This document shows positions 37,401 to 44,635 of a DNA stretch of 64,000 bases, piece after piece. Origin of the DNA: Haloferula sp. BvORR071 (GTDB lineage: Bacteria; Verrucomicrobiota; Verrucomicrobiia; Verrucomicrobiales; Akkermansiaceae). The stretch is taken from contig NZ_BATP01000020.1 in assembly GCF_000739615.1 (NCBI RefSeq), positions 124,001 to 188,000 of the forward strand, in the 5' to 3' direction. Position 1 is the first letter of the stretch. Every line of letters begins with the position of its first letter. The notes under the pieces are model-generated. The model saw only the letters and a list, made by a program, of their open reading frames with translations, did no database searches and was not told where the DNA came from. The position numbers and the translations under genes are program-made.

Positions 37401-38803
37401 TCGATGCGCGCGCGGGACAGATCTCCCAGGCGATCGTCGCGGATGCGGCCCGCTGGGGCACGAATGCCACCAACCACACCCTGGCCCAGTGGCAAGCGCG
37501 CCTGAATTACTTGCGCAGCAATTTCTTCGCCACCCGCACCTACAACCTCATCACTCACCTGCGGACGCGTGGCTTGTTCCCCTCGGTAAATGCGCCGCTC
37601 TTCTCGCAGCGCGGCGGTTCGGTGGCACCCGGCTACCTGCTCTCGCTGTCCACCGGCGGCCAGACCGGCACGATCTACTACACGCTGGATGGCAGCGATC
37701 CACGTGCCGTGGGTGGCGCTATCGCCGGCAGCACTTACGCCAGCCCCGGCATTCCGATCAATGGGCTGGTCAAGGTAAGGGCGCGCTTCCGCAGCAGCAC
37801 CGGCGTGTGGTCGGCCTTGGATGAGGCCAGCCTCATCGGGGCCCTGCCCGCAGCTACTGGAGATATCGTAGTCAGCAAGATCCACTACCACCCAGACAAC
37901 CCGAGCGAAGCGGAACAGGCCGCAGGCTTCGATTCCGATGCCGACTTCGAATATGTCGAGCTAATGAACATCTCCTCACAGACGCTGGACATTTCGGCAC
38001 TGGCCTTCAAGACGGGCATCGAGTTCAGCTTTGCCGGCTCGGAGATCCCGGTGCTTGCGCCGGGCGGGCGGGTGCTGGTGGCGGGAAATGCCGCGGCGCT
38101 GCAATTCCGTTACGGCCCCGGCCTGCCGATCGCCGGCAGCTTCAGCGGAGATCTCAGCAACGGCGGCGAGACCCTGCGCCTGGAAGGCACCGGCGCTGCG
38201 GTGATCAAACAATTCTTCTACGACGATATCGCGCCATGGCCCGTGACTCCGGACGGCGGTGGCTTCGTGCTGGTCCTGAAGAGTCCGGCGGACAATCCGG
38301 ATCACGCACTGGGCACCAGCTGGCGCGCCAGCTTCAGCCGCGGCGGCAAGCCCGGCACTGCCGACACACTCGATCCGCAGACTTGGCGCGGGCTGAACTT
38401 CAGCGCAACCGACCTGGCCGATCCTGCCAAGGAAGCCAGCTTGTGGGGCAACAACGCGGATCCCGACGGCGATGGCATGGTGAACCTCATCGAGATGATC
38501 ACCGGCAGCTCGCCCTTGGACTCGAAGTCCCGGCCTGCACCTGAGCTTTCCTGGTGGACCGATCCGGCGACCGAGGCAAGGTACCTAACACTAAGCCTGC
38601 GGATCCTCCGCGACCTGAGCGGAGTGCAAATCACCGCCAAGGCCTCAAACGATCTGCTGTCCTGGCCGGACACCCTCTCATCGACCGGCCCCGCCGTGTC
38701 ACAAGCTGACGGCACCGCCATCCTCAGCTTCCGCGATCCCCTTCCCGTGGGGCAAGGCCCCGCAGCCCAGCGCTTCGTGAGGATCGTTGTGACGGAGCCG
38801 TGA
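34466..38803 (+). CDS. Large secreted CotH-kinase-domain protein with LamG, lamin-tail and chitobiase-like domains
   Basis: The 1445-residue protein starts at the ATG at 34466, which directly precedes a signal peptide (LPLLIALAVLCCLAPSARA). In order it has a LamG-like domain (about 35-245), an Ig-like segment (to 340), a lamin-tail domain (VLNEFLASNGGG, WIEIFNPNPFAIDLAGYRL, about 341-485), and a chitobiase C-terminal-like domain (VIRYTTDASTPTETSAAYTG). The CotH kinase-like core runs from about 610 to 1040 (LRIRGGASRGDGFVRHGFRL, YWGIYQTEERAQEDY, FRFFVHDSEHSM). A second chitobiase-like (IYYTLDGSDPR) and a second lamin-tail domain follow. The end carries DPDGDGMVNLIEMITG and a beta-rich tail. 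CotH enzymes phosphorylate proteins; the target here is unknown. Confidence 0.88.
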   Translation: MLRFPVPLPSPARVLPLLIALAVLCCLAPSARAFDPADYGHVSLHLKADALNQADNTPVLSWGPLSAGANETPVFTASDPRFNGKPSVHFDGIDDVMKRTGANYQARAIYAVVCLESPTPALAGLLGTGNDKLNIRRNDSTSFYRSAGHNVDSNDFVGNGPVTGTLYVNMTSAGAYTTGAAHLVRAFAGSDKIYENFWMGSPYSGANRLWKGSVAEIIVFQDQMTTEAMDQVNWYLQQKYNLPTTFQTPAPDTKLKATAGSISSTRGLLSTAGAPVTLSWETERATTLSVNQGVQSSTAVASGSATVSPTQTTTYTLTAQNSTGSTAKTVTIYIGTTAQAAVLNEFLASNGGGLTDEDGDSGDWIEIFNPNPFAIDLAGYRLQDSANTWDFPAQSAIEASSYRIVFASSKNRTNPAGNLHTNFSLSADGEYLALKTPQGAIATAFAPAYPPQRQNLSAGLSNNLIAFYADPTPGAANGTASAGLTDDVYFSMPHGLYESGFPLELSCITSGSVIRYTTDASTPTETSAAYTGPLDISSTRTIRARAFRSGYLPSPVVTQSYILLNDVLANQIYATGTAPAGWPAGTVNGQQFRYGWNTTLKTQYTNQQLLDGLKQLPSVSLVTDQENLTSSATGIYVNADQKGSLWERPASFEFMPADGSDGFQINAGLRIRGGASRGDGFVRHGFRLFFRGGYGDSKLTYPLHGTSGTDQFDTLDLRTEQNYHWSNSSDVQNTATHEVFARDLMGATGQASTRTQSFHLYLNGQYWGIYQTEERAQEDYGATYFGGRSDDYDVIQTSSHPALTYEVSSGQLDAWSTMWNLARAHAANPTDANYFALSGRNANGVRNPAMPVYVDIDNLITYMLVIFYIGDGDAPLINSRGCNIANNWRGLRNRSASDGFRFFVHDSEHSMKTSLFVEDRVNTAAPTASNRPNFTYSNPEWIHEDLSASPEYRIRFADIIQKHLFNGGAITPSAAQALFDARAGQISQAIVADAARWGTNATNHTLAQWQARLNYLRSNFFATRTYNLITHLRTRGLFPSVNAPLFSQRGGSVAPGYLLSLSTGGQTGTIYYTLDGSDPRAVGGAIAGSTYASPGIPINGLVKVRARFRSSTGVWSALDEASLIGALPAATGDIVVSKIHYHPDNPSEAEQAAGFDSDADFEYVELMNISSQTLDISALAFKTGIEFSFAGSEIPVLAPGGRVLVAGNAAALQFRYGPGLPIAGSFSGDLSNGGETLRLEGTGAAVIKQFFYDDIAPWPVTPDGGGFVLVLKSPADNPDHALGTSWRASFSRGGKPGTADTLDPQTWRGLNFSATDLADPAKEASLWGNNADPDGDGMVNLIEMITGSSPLDSKSRPAPELSWWTDPATEARYLTLSLRILRDLSGVQITAKASNDLLSWPDTLSSTGPAVSQADGTAILSFRDPLPVGQGPAAQRFVRIVVTEP

Positions 38804-39232
38804 TCACGGCCAAGACCCCGGCCGTGGATGGAGTCAACGCTGCGTGAATTCATTCACGCGGCAGGCTCTATCGGAGAGCACGCGGGCATCGCGCGTGTTC
38901 CTGCGATATTTCCACCAAGGATCGGGAACTCCGGTAGGCATCGTACAACCGTGCAAGTTGCCTCAAACCCCTCCACCGAGCACTCCCTCCGCCTTCCACT
39001 TTAGGTGTAGCGGAAGAATGACGCATTGACCCTGAAACCGAAGGCCCCCTTCCTGCGGATGGATAAGAACGCCCGATTGCTTCGAATTCACGGAACTCCC
39101 TCATCCTGAAAATTTTTCGCGAAATCTGCCAAGAAACCGAATGCCCGCCCGACTTGCTTGGTGAAATCGACGGAACATGGAGCTGAGGACCCGCAGCCCC
39201 TCCCGCGATTTCGATATCACGACTGCTCCTCA
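38804..39232. other. Intergenic region with a hairpin after the CotH-type gene
   Basis: Bases 38806-38827 can form CACGGCC/GGCCGTG with an 8-base loop right after the stop, a possible terminator without a T-tract. The rest of this 429-base gap shows no convincing gene; open frames on both strands lack protein-like composition. Its right part should hold the promoter of the next secreted-protein gene, with AT-rich DNA at about 39105-39130, but no consensus stands out. Confidence 0.4.
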
Positions 39233-39910
39233 ATGAAGAAATCCATCATCATCCCGCTCCTTGGTTTGCTCGGCACTGCTGCGGCACATGCACAAGCCGC
39301 CCCCAAGCCGGGATCCATCTCGCCTCTTCTCTTCGAAGCGACCATCACCACCGAAAACGCGCCGCAAGACCAGAACCTGCCACAGGGTTCCAAGCGCCGC
39401 ACCTTCACCGTGAACTCCGTGCGCTTGGTCAATCGCGACATCCTGGAGGCCATGCGCACCGCGCCGCTTCTCGATGGCACGATCACCGGCTGGAGCATCG
39501 CCCGCGTGGCGGATGCAAATGGCGTCGGCAACCTCTACGCCATCAAGGCCGGCAAGACTGCCGTGGCCGTGCCCGCCAACCTGCTCAGTCAGCCGGTGGC
39601 TCAAGGCACCGCCACCACCGGTAGCTCGATCATCCCGGCCACCGGCCCGGCACGCCCGAACCTGATCCGCAAGACCTACGCCACCATGGCGGTCAAGCAA
39701 GGCTCCAGCACCGCCGCCGGCACGCAGACGATCAAGTTCGGCACGCTCAAGATTGGCACCACCAATCACGTGATCCAGACGCAGATCGATAACTTCAATA
39801 TCACCGGCGATAGCTTCACCGGCCAAGGCATCATCGCCGGCACCTATCGCACGCAGCGTCCCGCCTTGGGCAACCTCATCGCCCTCTTCCCCGGCGCCAC
39901 GGTTCCCTAA
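39233..39910 (+). CDS. Secreted protein of unknown function
   Basis: The 225-residue protein has a signal peptide (MKKSIIIPLLGLLGTAAAHAQA) at the ATG at 39233. The mature part is Thr/Gly/Ala-rich and beta-like, with TFTVNSVRLVNRDILEAM, GWSIARVADANGVGNLYAIKAG and NHVIQTQIDNFNITGDSFTGQGIIAG (shown as IDNFNITGDSFTGQGI). No recognised domain, lipobox or sorting tail is visible. It precedes the anchored-protein/sigma/anti-sigma unit by 130 bases on the same strand. Confidence 0.7.
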   Translation: MKKSIIIPLLGLLGTAAAHAQAAPKPGSISPLLFEATITTENAPQDQNLPQGSKRRTFTVNSVRLVNRDILEAMRTAPLLDGTITGWSIARVADANGVGNLYAIKAGKTAVAVPANLLSQPVAQGTATTGSSIIPATGPARPNLIRKTYATMAVKQGSSTAAGTQTIKFGTLKIGTTNHVIQTQIDNFNITGDSFTGQGIIAGTYRTQRPALGNLIALFPGATVP

Positions 39911-40040
39911 CAGCCTCATTCGTTTCCTCCTCCACCACCCGCCCCGCCGCCCCTCTCCTCTGGGACCGGCGGGGCCCCTTGCTCCTCTTCCTCCCGATCT
40001 TGGCCACTGCACTTCTCCAATGACTTCTCCGCTTACCCCT

Positions 40041-40565
40041 ATGAAAAGACTGTTTCTCCTTCTCGGTCTCGCTGCATGGGTCGCCCTGATCGTGCTCCTT
40101 CCTCCCAAGGGCCATGACGACAACTCCAAGGCTTCTTCTTCCGCTCCCCAAAGCCTGAAGACTGCGCGCAGCAATCGCACCGCCCCCTCTAAGACGGACG
40201 CAGTCGCGCAAAAGGAAGAGGATGATGCGAAGCCAGCAAGCCTCGACGAACGCCGCGAGGATGCCCACACCATCATCGATGCCGCCGTGGTCACCTACTC
40301 GCCGGAAGGCGTGAAGGCGATCCGCCCCTTCCTTCTCGATACGGATGCCGAGATCCGCGCCGCCGCCCGTGATGGCATGGTCCAGCTCGGCGAAGCCGAT
40401 GCCGTCCCGCTCCTGCGCGACGCCGCCTCGAAGCTGAAGGACACCACGGAGATCGCTTCCCTCCAGGAAGCCGCCGATCTGCTGGCCCTGCCCGCATGGT
40501 CGGACACTCCCGAGGCTGCGGCAGTGGTCGCGGATATCCGCGCTGGGATGGAACAAGAGCAGTGA
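40041..40565 (+). CDS. Small anchored protein with HEAT-like helices, coupled to a sigma factor
   Basis: The 174-residue protein starts at the ATG at 40041 with a membrane anchor (MKRLFLLLGLAAWVALIVLL). A charged linker follows (to about residue 70). The last ~100 residues resemble HEAT/armadillo helices (VKAIRPFLLDTDAEIRAAARDGMVQLGEADAVPLLRDAASKL, read in parts such as DTDAEIRAAARDGMVQLG). Its TGA overlaps the GTG of the sigma factor gene (GTGA), so the two are co-translated. That places a probable envelope sensor or scaffold in the sigma operon. The sensor idea is inference from position. Confidence 0.7.
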   Translation: MKRLFLLLGLAAWVALIVLLPPKGHDDNSKASSSAPQSLKTARSNRTAPSKTDAVAQKEEDDAKPASLDERREDAHTIIDAAVVTYSPEGVKAIRPFLLDTDAEIRAAARDGMVQLGEADAVPLLRDAASKLKDTTEIASLQEAADLLALPAWSDTPEAAAVVADIRAGMEQEQ

Positions 40566-41098
40566 AGGGCGCAGTGAACGAAGCAAGGTCCATCGAGCCG
40601 TCCGGCAATTGGTTGGCAGAGGTTCTCGTCCGCTACGAGAAGCCTCTCCTCAAGCACGCCTATGGCCTGTGCTCCGACCGAGAACTCTCACGCGATGCGG
40701 TGCAGGAAACTTTTTTCCGCCTGATCCGCACCCGCGAAAAAGGGATGCCGGAAAACATCACCGCCTGGCTCTTCACCGTCTGCCGCAACGTGCTCACCGA
40801 TCACATGCGCCGTCAGAAGGTCGTGCAATTCGGCTGGGACCTCCCCGACGTGGAAGACGATTCCGACTCTCCAATCCATCAGCTCGCCAAGGGTGAACGC
40901 GAGGAAAAGCTCGCCGCCATGGTTGCCGAGCTCCCCGAGCGCGAGCGCGAACTGGTCCGCCTGAAATTCCAAGTCGGCCTCAGCTACAAGGAGATCGAGG
41001 AACTCACCGGCATCTCCCAAGGCAACATCGGCTACTTTCTCCACAAGGCGGTGAAGGAGCTCAAGGACCGCTGGCAGCGCGAAGGAGGTGAAGGATGA
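40562..41098 (+). CDS. ECF-type RNA polymerase sigma factor
   Basis: The 178-residue protein has the two-domain sigma-70 ECF layout. Region 2 is visible as YGLCSDRELSRDAVQETFFRLI and ENITAWLFTVCRNVLTDHMRRQ, and region 4 as ELPERERELVRLKFQVGLSYKEIEELTGIS plus NIGYFLHKAVKELKDRW (each quoted only in part). The preferred start is the GTG at 40562, which overlaps the previous stop; an in-frame ATG at 40496 would read through that gene. The stop overlaps the next ATG (ATGA), and the next gene has a strong Shine-Dalgarno sequence inside this frame. Such pairs usually encode a sigma factor and its inhibitor. Confidence 0.9.
   Translation: MKGAVNEARSIEPSGNWLAEVLVRYEKPLLKHAYGLCSDRELSRDAVQETFFRLIRTREKGMPENITAWLFTVCRNVLTDHMRRQKVVQFGWDLPDVEDDSDSPIHQLAKGEREEKLAAMVAELPERERELVRLKFQVGLSYKEIEELTGISQGNIGYFLHKAVKELKDRWQREGGEG
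41082..41089 (+). promoter_or_regulatory. Strong ribosome-binding site for the probable anti-sigma gene
   Basis: AAGGAGGT sits five bases before the ATG at 41095, inside the last codons of the sigma gene. Most genes in this window have no clear Shine-Dalgarno sequence, so this one stands out. It supports separate, efficient translation of the downstream partner. Confidence 0.75.
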
Positions 41099-42132
41099 GC
41101 CCGAGCGATCCCTTCGAAGATTTCCTGGAAGACGCGCTCGGCGCTCCCGACTTCGAACTCGGGCACGAAATGCGCCGCCGCCTGCTCGCGGCCGCCGTCG
41201 CCGGCGATACAGCCGCAGTGACTTGCGACAATGTGGTCCCCATGGATCGCGCCGACCCCGATGCCGCCGCCGGTTTCGCATGGCTGGTCGGCGAGGCCCC
41301 GGCTTCCACCGCCCTGATGTCCCGCATGGCAGCGGACCATACTTTTCTGGAGACGCTCGACAGCGAGCGCTGCTTCCTCCGCACGCTCCGTGCCGCGCTC
41401 CGGCGCAGTGCCGCGGCGGCAGTCCCCGCCCCTGCCCGGCGCTCTTGGGTCCCGGCGGCGGCCATGTCCGCCGCCGCTGTCCTCGCCTTGGCCGCTGGGG
41501 CGATCTTCTGGAGCCCCGGTAGCCAGCCCGCCACCGCGACAGCCGTGGCCGCGGCGGAACCGGCCCTCGACCGGGCCTCTTCGGCCCCCGACCCCGGCCT
41601 TTTTTCCGCGGAAAAGCCGGCCCTTATCTCCAGTGCGACCCCTGATTCCGGAGACTCCGGAGCGTCTGCCGCTGGCGGCGCTGCCTCCCTCCCGGAAGCT
41701 GAACTCGCCGGCCTGAAGTTGCCCGCGCACCCCGAGCCACAAGGCACCGGACGCTCCGTCGCGCTCGACGATCCTTTGCTGGAAGCCGTTCAGCCGCTGG
41801 GATCCGCCCTCGCATTCGCGGCCAAGGACGAAGTCCTGCCTGAGCCGATGCTCGCAATGCTCGGCGGTGGCCTGAACGATAGCGGCAGCGGAATCGGGAT
41901 GGATTCTTCGTCCGAGGGTATGCTCGCATCCCTCTCAGGGAACTCCATGCACTCCTTCACGGGCGGCATGGGCAGCATCGGTGGTGGCGGACTCCCGAAT
42001 GGCGCTGCCCTGATCGGTAGCACCGGTCCCACTGGCGGCAAGGAGGGCACGATTCCGGAGCCTGGTGGCGCCCTGCCGGTCATGATCGGCTTCCTGATTC
42101 TGCTCCTCCGCCGGCCGGCACGGCAGGGGTAA
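41095..42132 (+). CDS. Probable anti-sigma membrane protein with a C-terminal PEP-CTERM signal
   Basis: The 345-residue protein overlaps the sigma gene by ATGA. Residues 1-115 are soluble and probably cytoplasmic, as in anti-sigma factors, but the zinc HxxxCxxC motif is absent, so this role rests on position. One membrane helix lies at about 121-139. A long Ser/Gly/Ala-rich region follows and should be outside. The end (about 319-345) reads IPEPGGALPVMIGFLILLLRRPAR: a PEP motif, a hydrophobic helix and a basic cluster, which is the exosortase recognition signal. Two anchors with an exosortase site in the second are unusual for an anti-sigma protein. No exosortase gene is in the window. Confidence 0.75.
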   Translation: MSPSDPFEDFLEDALGAPDFELGHEMRRRLLAAAVAGDTAAVTCDNVVPMDRADPDAAAGFAWLVGEAPASTALMSRMAADHTFLETLDSERCFLRTLRAALRRSAAAAVPAPARRSWVPAAAMSAAAVLALAAGAIFWSPGSQPATATAVAAAEPALDRASSAPDPGLFSAEKPALISSATPDSGDSGASAAGGAASLPEAELAGLKLPAHPEPQGTGRSVALDDPLLEAVQPLGSALAFAAKDEVLPEPMLAMLGGGLNDSGSGIGMDSSSEGMLASLSGNSMHSFTGGMGSIGGGGLPNGAALIGSTGPTGGKEGTIPEPGGALPVMIGFLILLLRRPARQG

Positions 42133-42153
42133 GTGAGGCAAGGCGGCCCCGCA

Positions 42154-42319
42154 AACCCTTGTTGCATAAGGGTTCTACGACCTAACACCGCTTGCAGCGC
42201 CTGGGAATCCTTTATCCCACAAGGGCTCAGCGCCCCCTTGGGGAAATCTATCAGCTGCGATCCCTTGTGCCACAAGGGATCTACGGGGTCGCGTAGGAGC
42301 GCCTCACGCGATTGCGTGA
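42154..42319. repeat. Cluster of short palindromes between two genes
   Basis: Three clear hairpins occur: AACCCTT/AAGGGTT at 42154-42174; ATCCCTTGTG/CACAAGGGAT around a single C at 42260-42280, a perfect 10-base stem; and TCACGC/GCGTGA at 42304-42319. A partial match to the second, CCCACAAGGG, lies at about 42216-42225. The recurring CCCTTGT/ACAAGGG core suggests REP-like elements or repeated protein-binding sites. A related CCACAAGG and CCTTTGTG pair occurs at about 49558-49581. Confidence 0.55.
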
Positions 42320-42387
42320 TGCACGGTAATTCAGAAACGTGAATAGTGAGGGGCGTCAAAGGTTACTCACTCTCACTTCTCCACCCC

Positions 42388-43146
42388 ATGACCACTCAAG
42401 AGCGCATCAACCAGCTGACCAACGCTGCCCTTCGTTCCGCCCCGCCGTCCGCCACCGCACCGAAGCCGGTGACCTACATGCCGTCCTTCGACGAGCTGAA
42501 GGGCGTCCAATACTCCAGCAACCCGGCTGCCGCTCCCGCCGCCAAGGCCGCTCCCGCAGCGCCGATCGCTGTTGCCGCTCCTGTTTCCTCTCCCGCCCCC
42601 GCCGCTGCTCCGGCTCCCGCCGCCCCAGTCCTTACCGTGGTCAAGGATGTCCACGAAAGCGATCCGGAGCTGAAGGATATGCTGGATTCCCGCGATGGCA
42701 GCCGCAAGAAGCGCGAGAAGCGCAACAACCGCCTGGCCACCGCCGCCCTGCTGCTCCTCGTCGTCTCCGGCGGTAGCTGGCTGACCTTCTCGCCCACGGC
42801 CCGGGCCAAGATGAACACCCTCGTCACCGCCGTGAAACAAAGCGGCAAGGACGTAAAGTCCCTCGGCTCGATCATGGGCACCTACGAGAAGCAGCTCGAC
42901 AAGGTCGCCGTCCAAGGCGCCCGCGTGGATGCCGCCGCTCTGGCCCTGGGCGTGGATCCCAAGGGCGATGCCTCCGCCCAGGACGCGTCCATCGCCGCCG
43001 GCATGAAGGACCTGACCGGTGAAGGCGGCGGACCGACCGTCCAAGAGCGCGATGCCAAGCTTCAGCAGAAATTCGGCGTCGTCAGCAAGCTGGCCAAGGG
43101 CATGGCTCCCAAGACCCAGAAGGCCGAGTCTGACGTGCAGTTCTAA
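42388..43146 (+). CDS. Single-pass membrane protein with an N-terminal module shared with a nearby small gene
   Basis: The 252-residue protein starts at the ATG at 42388 (MTTQERINQLTNAALRSAPP). Residues 1-34 match the start of the protein at 43670 at 25 of 34 positions. An Ala/Pro-rich linker (about 45-82) follows, then a short acidic/basic stretch (KKREKRNN), a membrane helix (about 116-134) and a helical C-terminal domain (about 135-252), probably on the far side. No family is recognised. The upstream in-frame ATG at 42346 adds no conserved sequence. The conserved start suggests a docking or targeting role. Confidence 0.7.
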   Translation: MTTQERINQLTNAALRSAPPSATAPKPVTYMPSFDELKGVQYSSNPAAAPAAKAAPAAPIAVAAPVSSPAPAAAPAPAAPVLTVVKDVHESDPELKDMLDSRDGSRKKREKRNNRLATAALLLLVVSGGSWLTFSPTARAKMNTLVTAVKQSGKDVKSLGSIMGTYEKQLDKVAVQGARVDAAALALGVDPKGDASAQDASIAAGMKDLTGEGGGPTVQERDAKLQQKFGVVSKLAKGMAPKTQKAESDVQF

Positions 43147-43669
43147 GCGGATCCGCGAATCCGCCCGGAAGCAGGCCCTCTCATCCTGTCCCTTTCCGTC
43201 CTCTCCCATTTTCTCCCCTGTTCGATTTTCCCCTTTCGCAGCTTTTGCTGGCGTCGTCCGCCCGGACCTTCTCAACCCGGGCAGATGAACTCTCACCGCC
43301 AGTCGGAGCGCTCGCGTCTCTCCCCTAGGAACACTTTTACCCCGGAGTCCAGACTGTCGTAGTCCCGGCAGTCCACCCACGCCCCAGCACCGCGGCATCG
43401 TTTGTCCGCCTGCCCTACCCCGCCATGCCCGGTCCCGACTGACCGGCCTGGCACCACCTGACAAGGGAAGCGGCATGCCTTGCCCCGAGGTGCGCACACC
43501 TGCCCAGCCAACCCCCGGCTGGTCCGGTGTGCCCCCTTCCCGAGGCCCGCAAGTCCTTGCGCACCACTGCACAAGCTACGCAATCCCGTGGGTTGTTCCA
43601 CGCGAAGGCGTAATACCGGTAGGGGTCGTTTTCTGAATAATGGTCATCGTTACAAGCTTCTACCTGACC
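43147..43669. other. Intergenic region between the two genes with matching N-termini
   Basis: This 523-base gap has a strongly pyrimidine-rich plus strand at about 43170-43240 and a C-rich, G-poor stretch at about 43355-43550. I found no gene with convincing composition on either strand and no clear terminator. A structured RNA cannot be excluded but was not recognised. Promoter elements for the 75-residue protein probably lie near its 3' end. Confidence 0.35.
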
Positions 43670-43897
43670 ATGAGCATTCAAGAACGAGTCAACGAACTGG
43701 CCAACGCAGCTCTCCGCTCCGCCCCTCCTTCCGCCGGTATTCCGAAGCCCGCCACCTTCATGCCTTCCTTCGAGCAAATGCGCAGCGCGGACTCCACCGC
43801 CGCGAAGCCTGCCGTCCAAGTGCCGGCACAACGCATCAGCATCGCACTGAATGCCTTCGATCTGGCTTTCGCTTCCGCCACTCCCGGCCAAGGCTGA
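43670..43897 (+). CDS. 75-residue protein, N-terminal match to the membrane protein at 42388
   Basis: The ATG at 43670 gives MSIQERVNELANAALRSAPP followed by SAGIPKPATFMPSF, aligned without gaps to residues 1-34 of the protein at 42388. The similarity ends there: no linker or membrane helix follows, and the last ~35 residues (VPAQRISIALNAFDLAFAS) look amphipathic. It could be a truncated duplicate or a soluble partner carrying the same docking module. Conservation of the protein sequence despite third-base differences argues that it is translated. An in-frame ATG at 43640 is less likely because the match begins at 43670. Confidence 0.6.
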   Translation: MSIQERVNELANAALRSAPPSAGIPKPATFMPSFEQMRSADSTAAKPAVQVPAQRISIALNAFDLAFASATPGQG

Positions 43898-43955
43898 GCC
43901 CGGGTAAAATCAGGTTCTCTCCCCAGTTTGGCTGCAGTCTCAGGCGGCCCTTCCG

Positions 43956-44357
43956 TTAGGTGCGCGGATCGATTTTCGAACGCACCTCCTCCAAGAGGCG
44001 AGGATTAGCCTCCAGCGAATCCGCAATGGCGCGGATCACCGCCAGGGTCGGGCGGGAGACATGGTGCTCCATCCCCTCCACATCCCGATAGATGGTGTCC
44101 TCTTCCAGGCCGAAGAGCCGAAGGAATCGGGTGAGTGTTTCGTGGCGGTCGATGATTGCCTTGGCAATGCGATGACCTTCGTCGGTTAGGACGGTGCCGC
44201 GGTACTTTTCGTGTTTCACCAGCCCCTCGTTGTCGAGTCGGCGCAGCATGTTGGTCACGCTGGCCTGGGAGATGCCGAGGTTCTTCGAGATGTCGACCGC
44301 ACGTGCATAGCCCTTGCTCTCGATCAGATGCAGGATCTGCTCGAGATAATCGTCCAT
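43956..44357 (-). CDS. mntR: Manganese-responsive DtxR/MntR-family regulator
   Basis: The 133-residue protein (ATG at 44357) is a metal-dependent winged-helix repressor. ISQASVTNMLRRLDNEGLV is the recognition region, and EKYRGTVLTDEGHRIA the wing. All the metal ligands of B. subtilis MntR have equivalents: Asp and Glu in DDYLEQI, His in DRHETL, and Glu, Glu and His in DVEGMEHH. The Fe-type SH3 domain of DtxR is absent, as in MntR. An upstream in-frame ATG at 44453 adds residues with no family match. No Mn transporter gene is adjacent. The weak inverted repeat GTGAC/GTCAC at about 44525-44539 upstream could be an operator. Confidence 0.88.
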   Translation of the reverse strand: MDDYLEQILHLIESKGYARAVDISKNLGISQASVTNMLRRLDNEGLVKHEKYRGTVLTDEGHRIAKAIIDRHETLTRFLRLFGLEEDTIYRDVEGMEHHVSRPTLAVIRAIADSLEANPRLLEEVRSKIDPRT

Positions 44358-44635
44358 GGCGACGGAGCCGCTGGTGCGCTGGGATCGGGCGGGCACGGGG
44401 GAAGTGGAAGGCCGCGAAGATGAAGTGACAAGGAGAAGTCGCGCAAGCCGCAAGTTAGGTGGGGAACAGCGGACAGTATCGGGATTTTTACCGACATTCT
44501 CCGGGCGCGGGCGACAAGGAGATGCGTGACTTACGTGTCACCATTCAAAGGACGATAGAGTGTAACACGCGTATTCAGGGTGGCACTGCACCTCGCTTGC
44601 TTGCCCTGGGCTATCGCTCCTTGGGGCACTAAAAG

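Noticed and set aside
38930-38960. GGAAC ... CGTACAA as an ECF-type promoter
   Set aside because: The spacing is too short for a normal -35/-10 pair, and no gene starts at a fitting distance.
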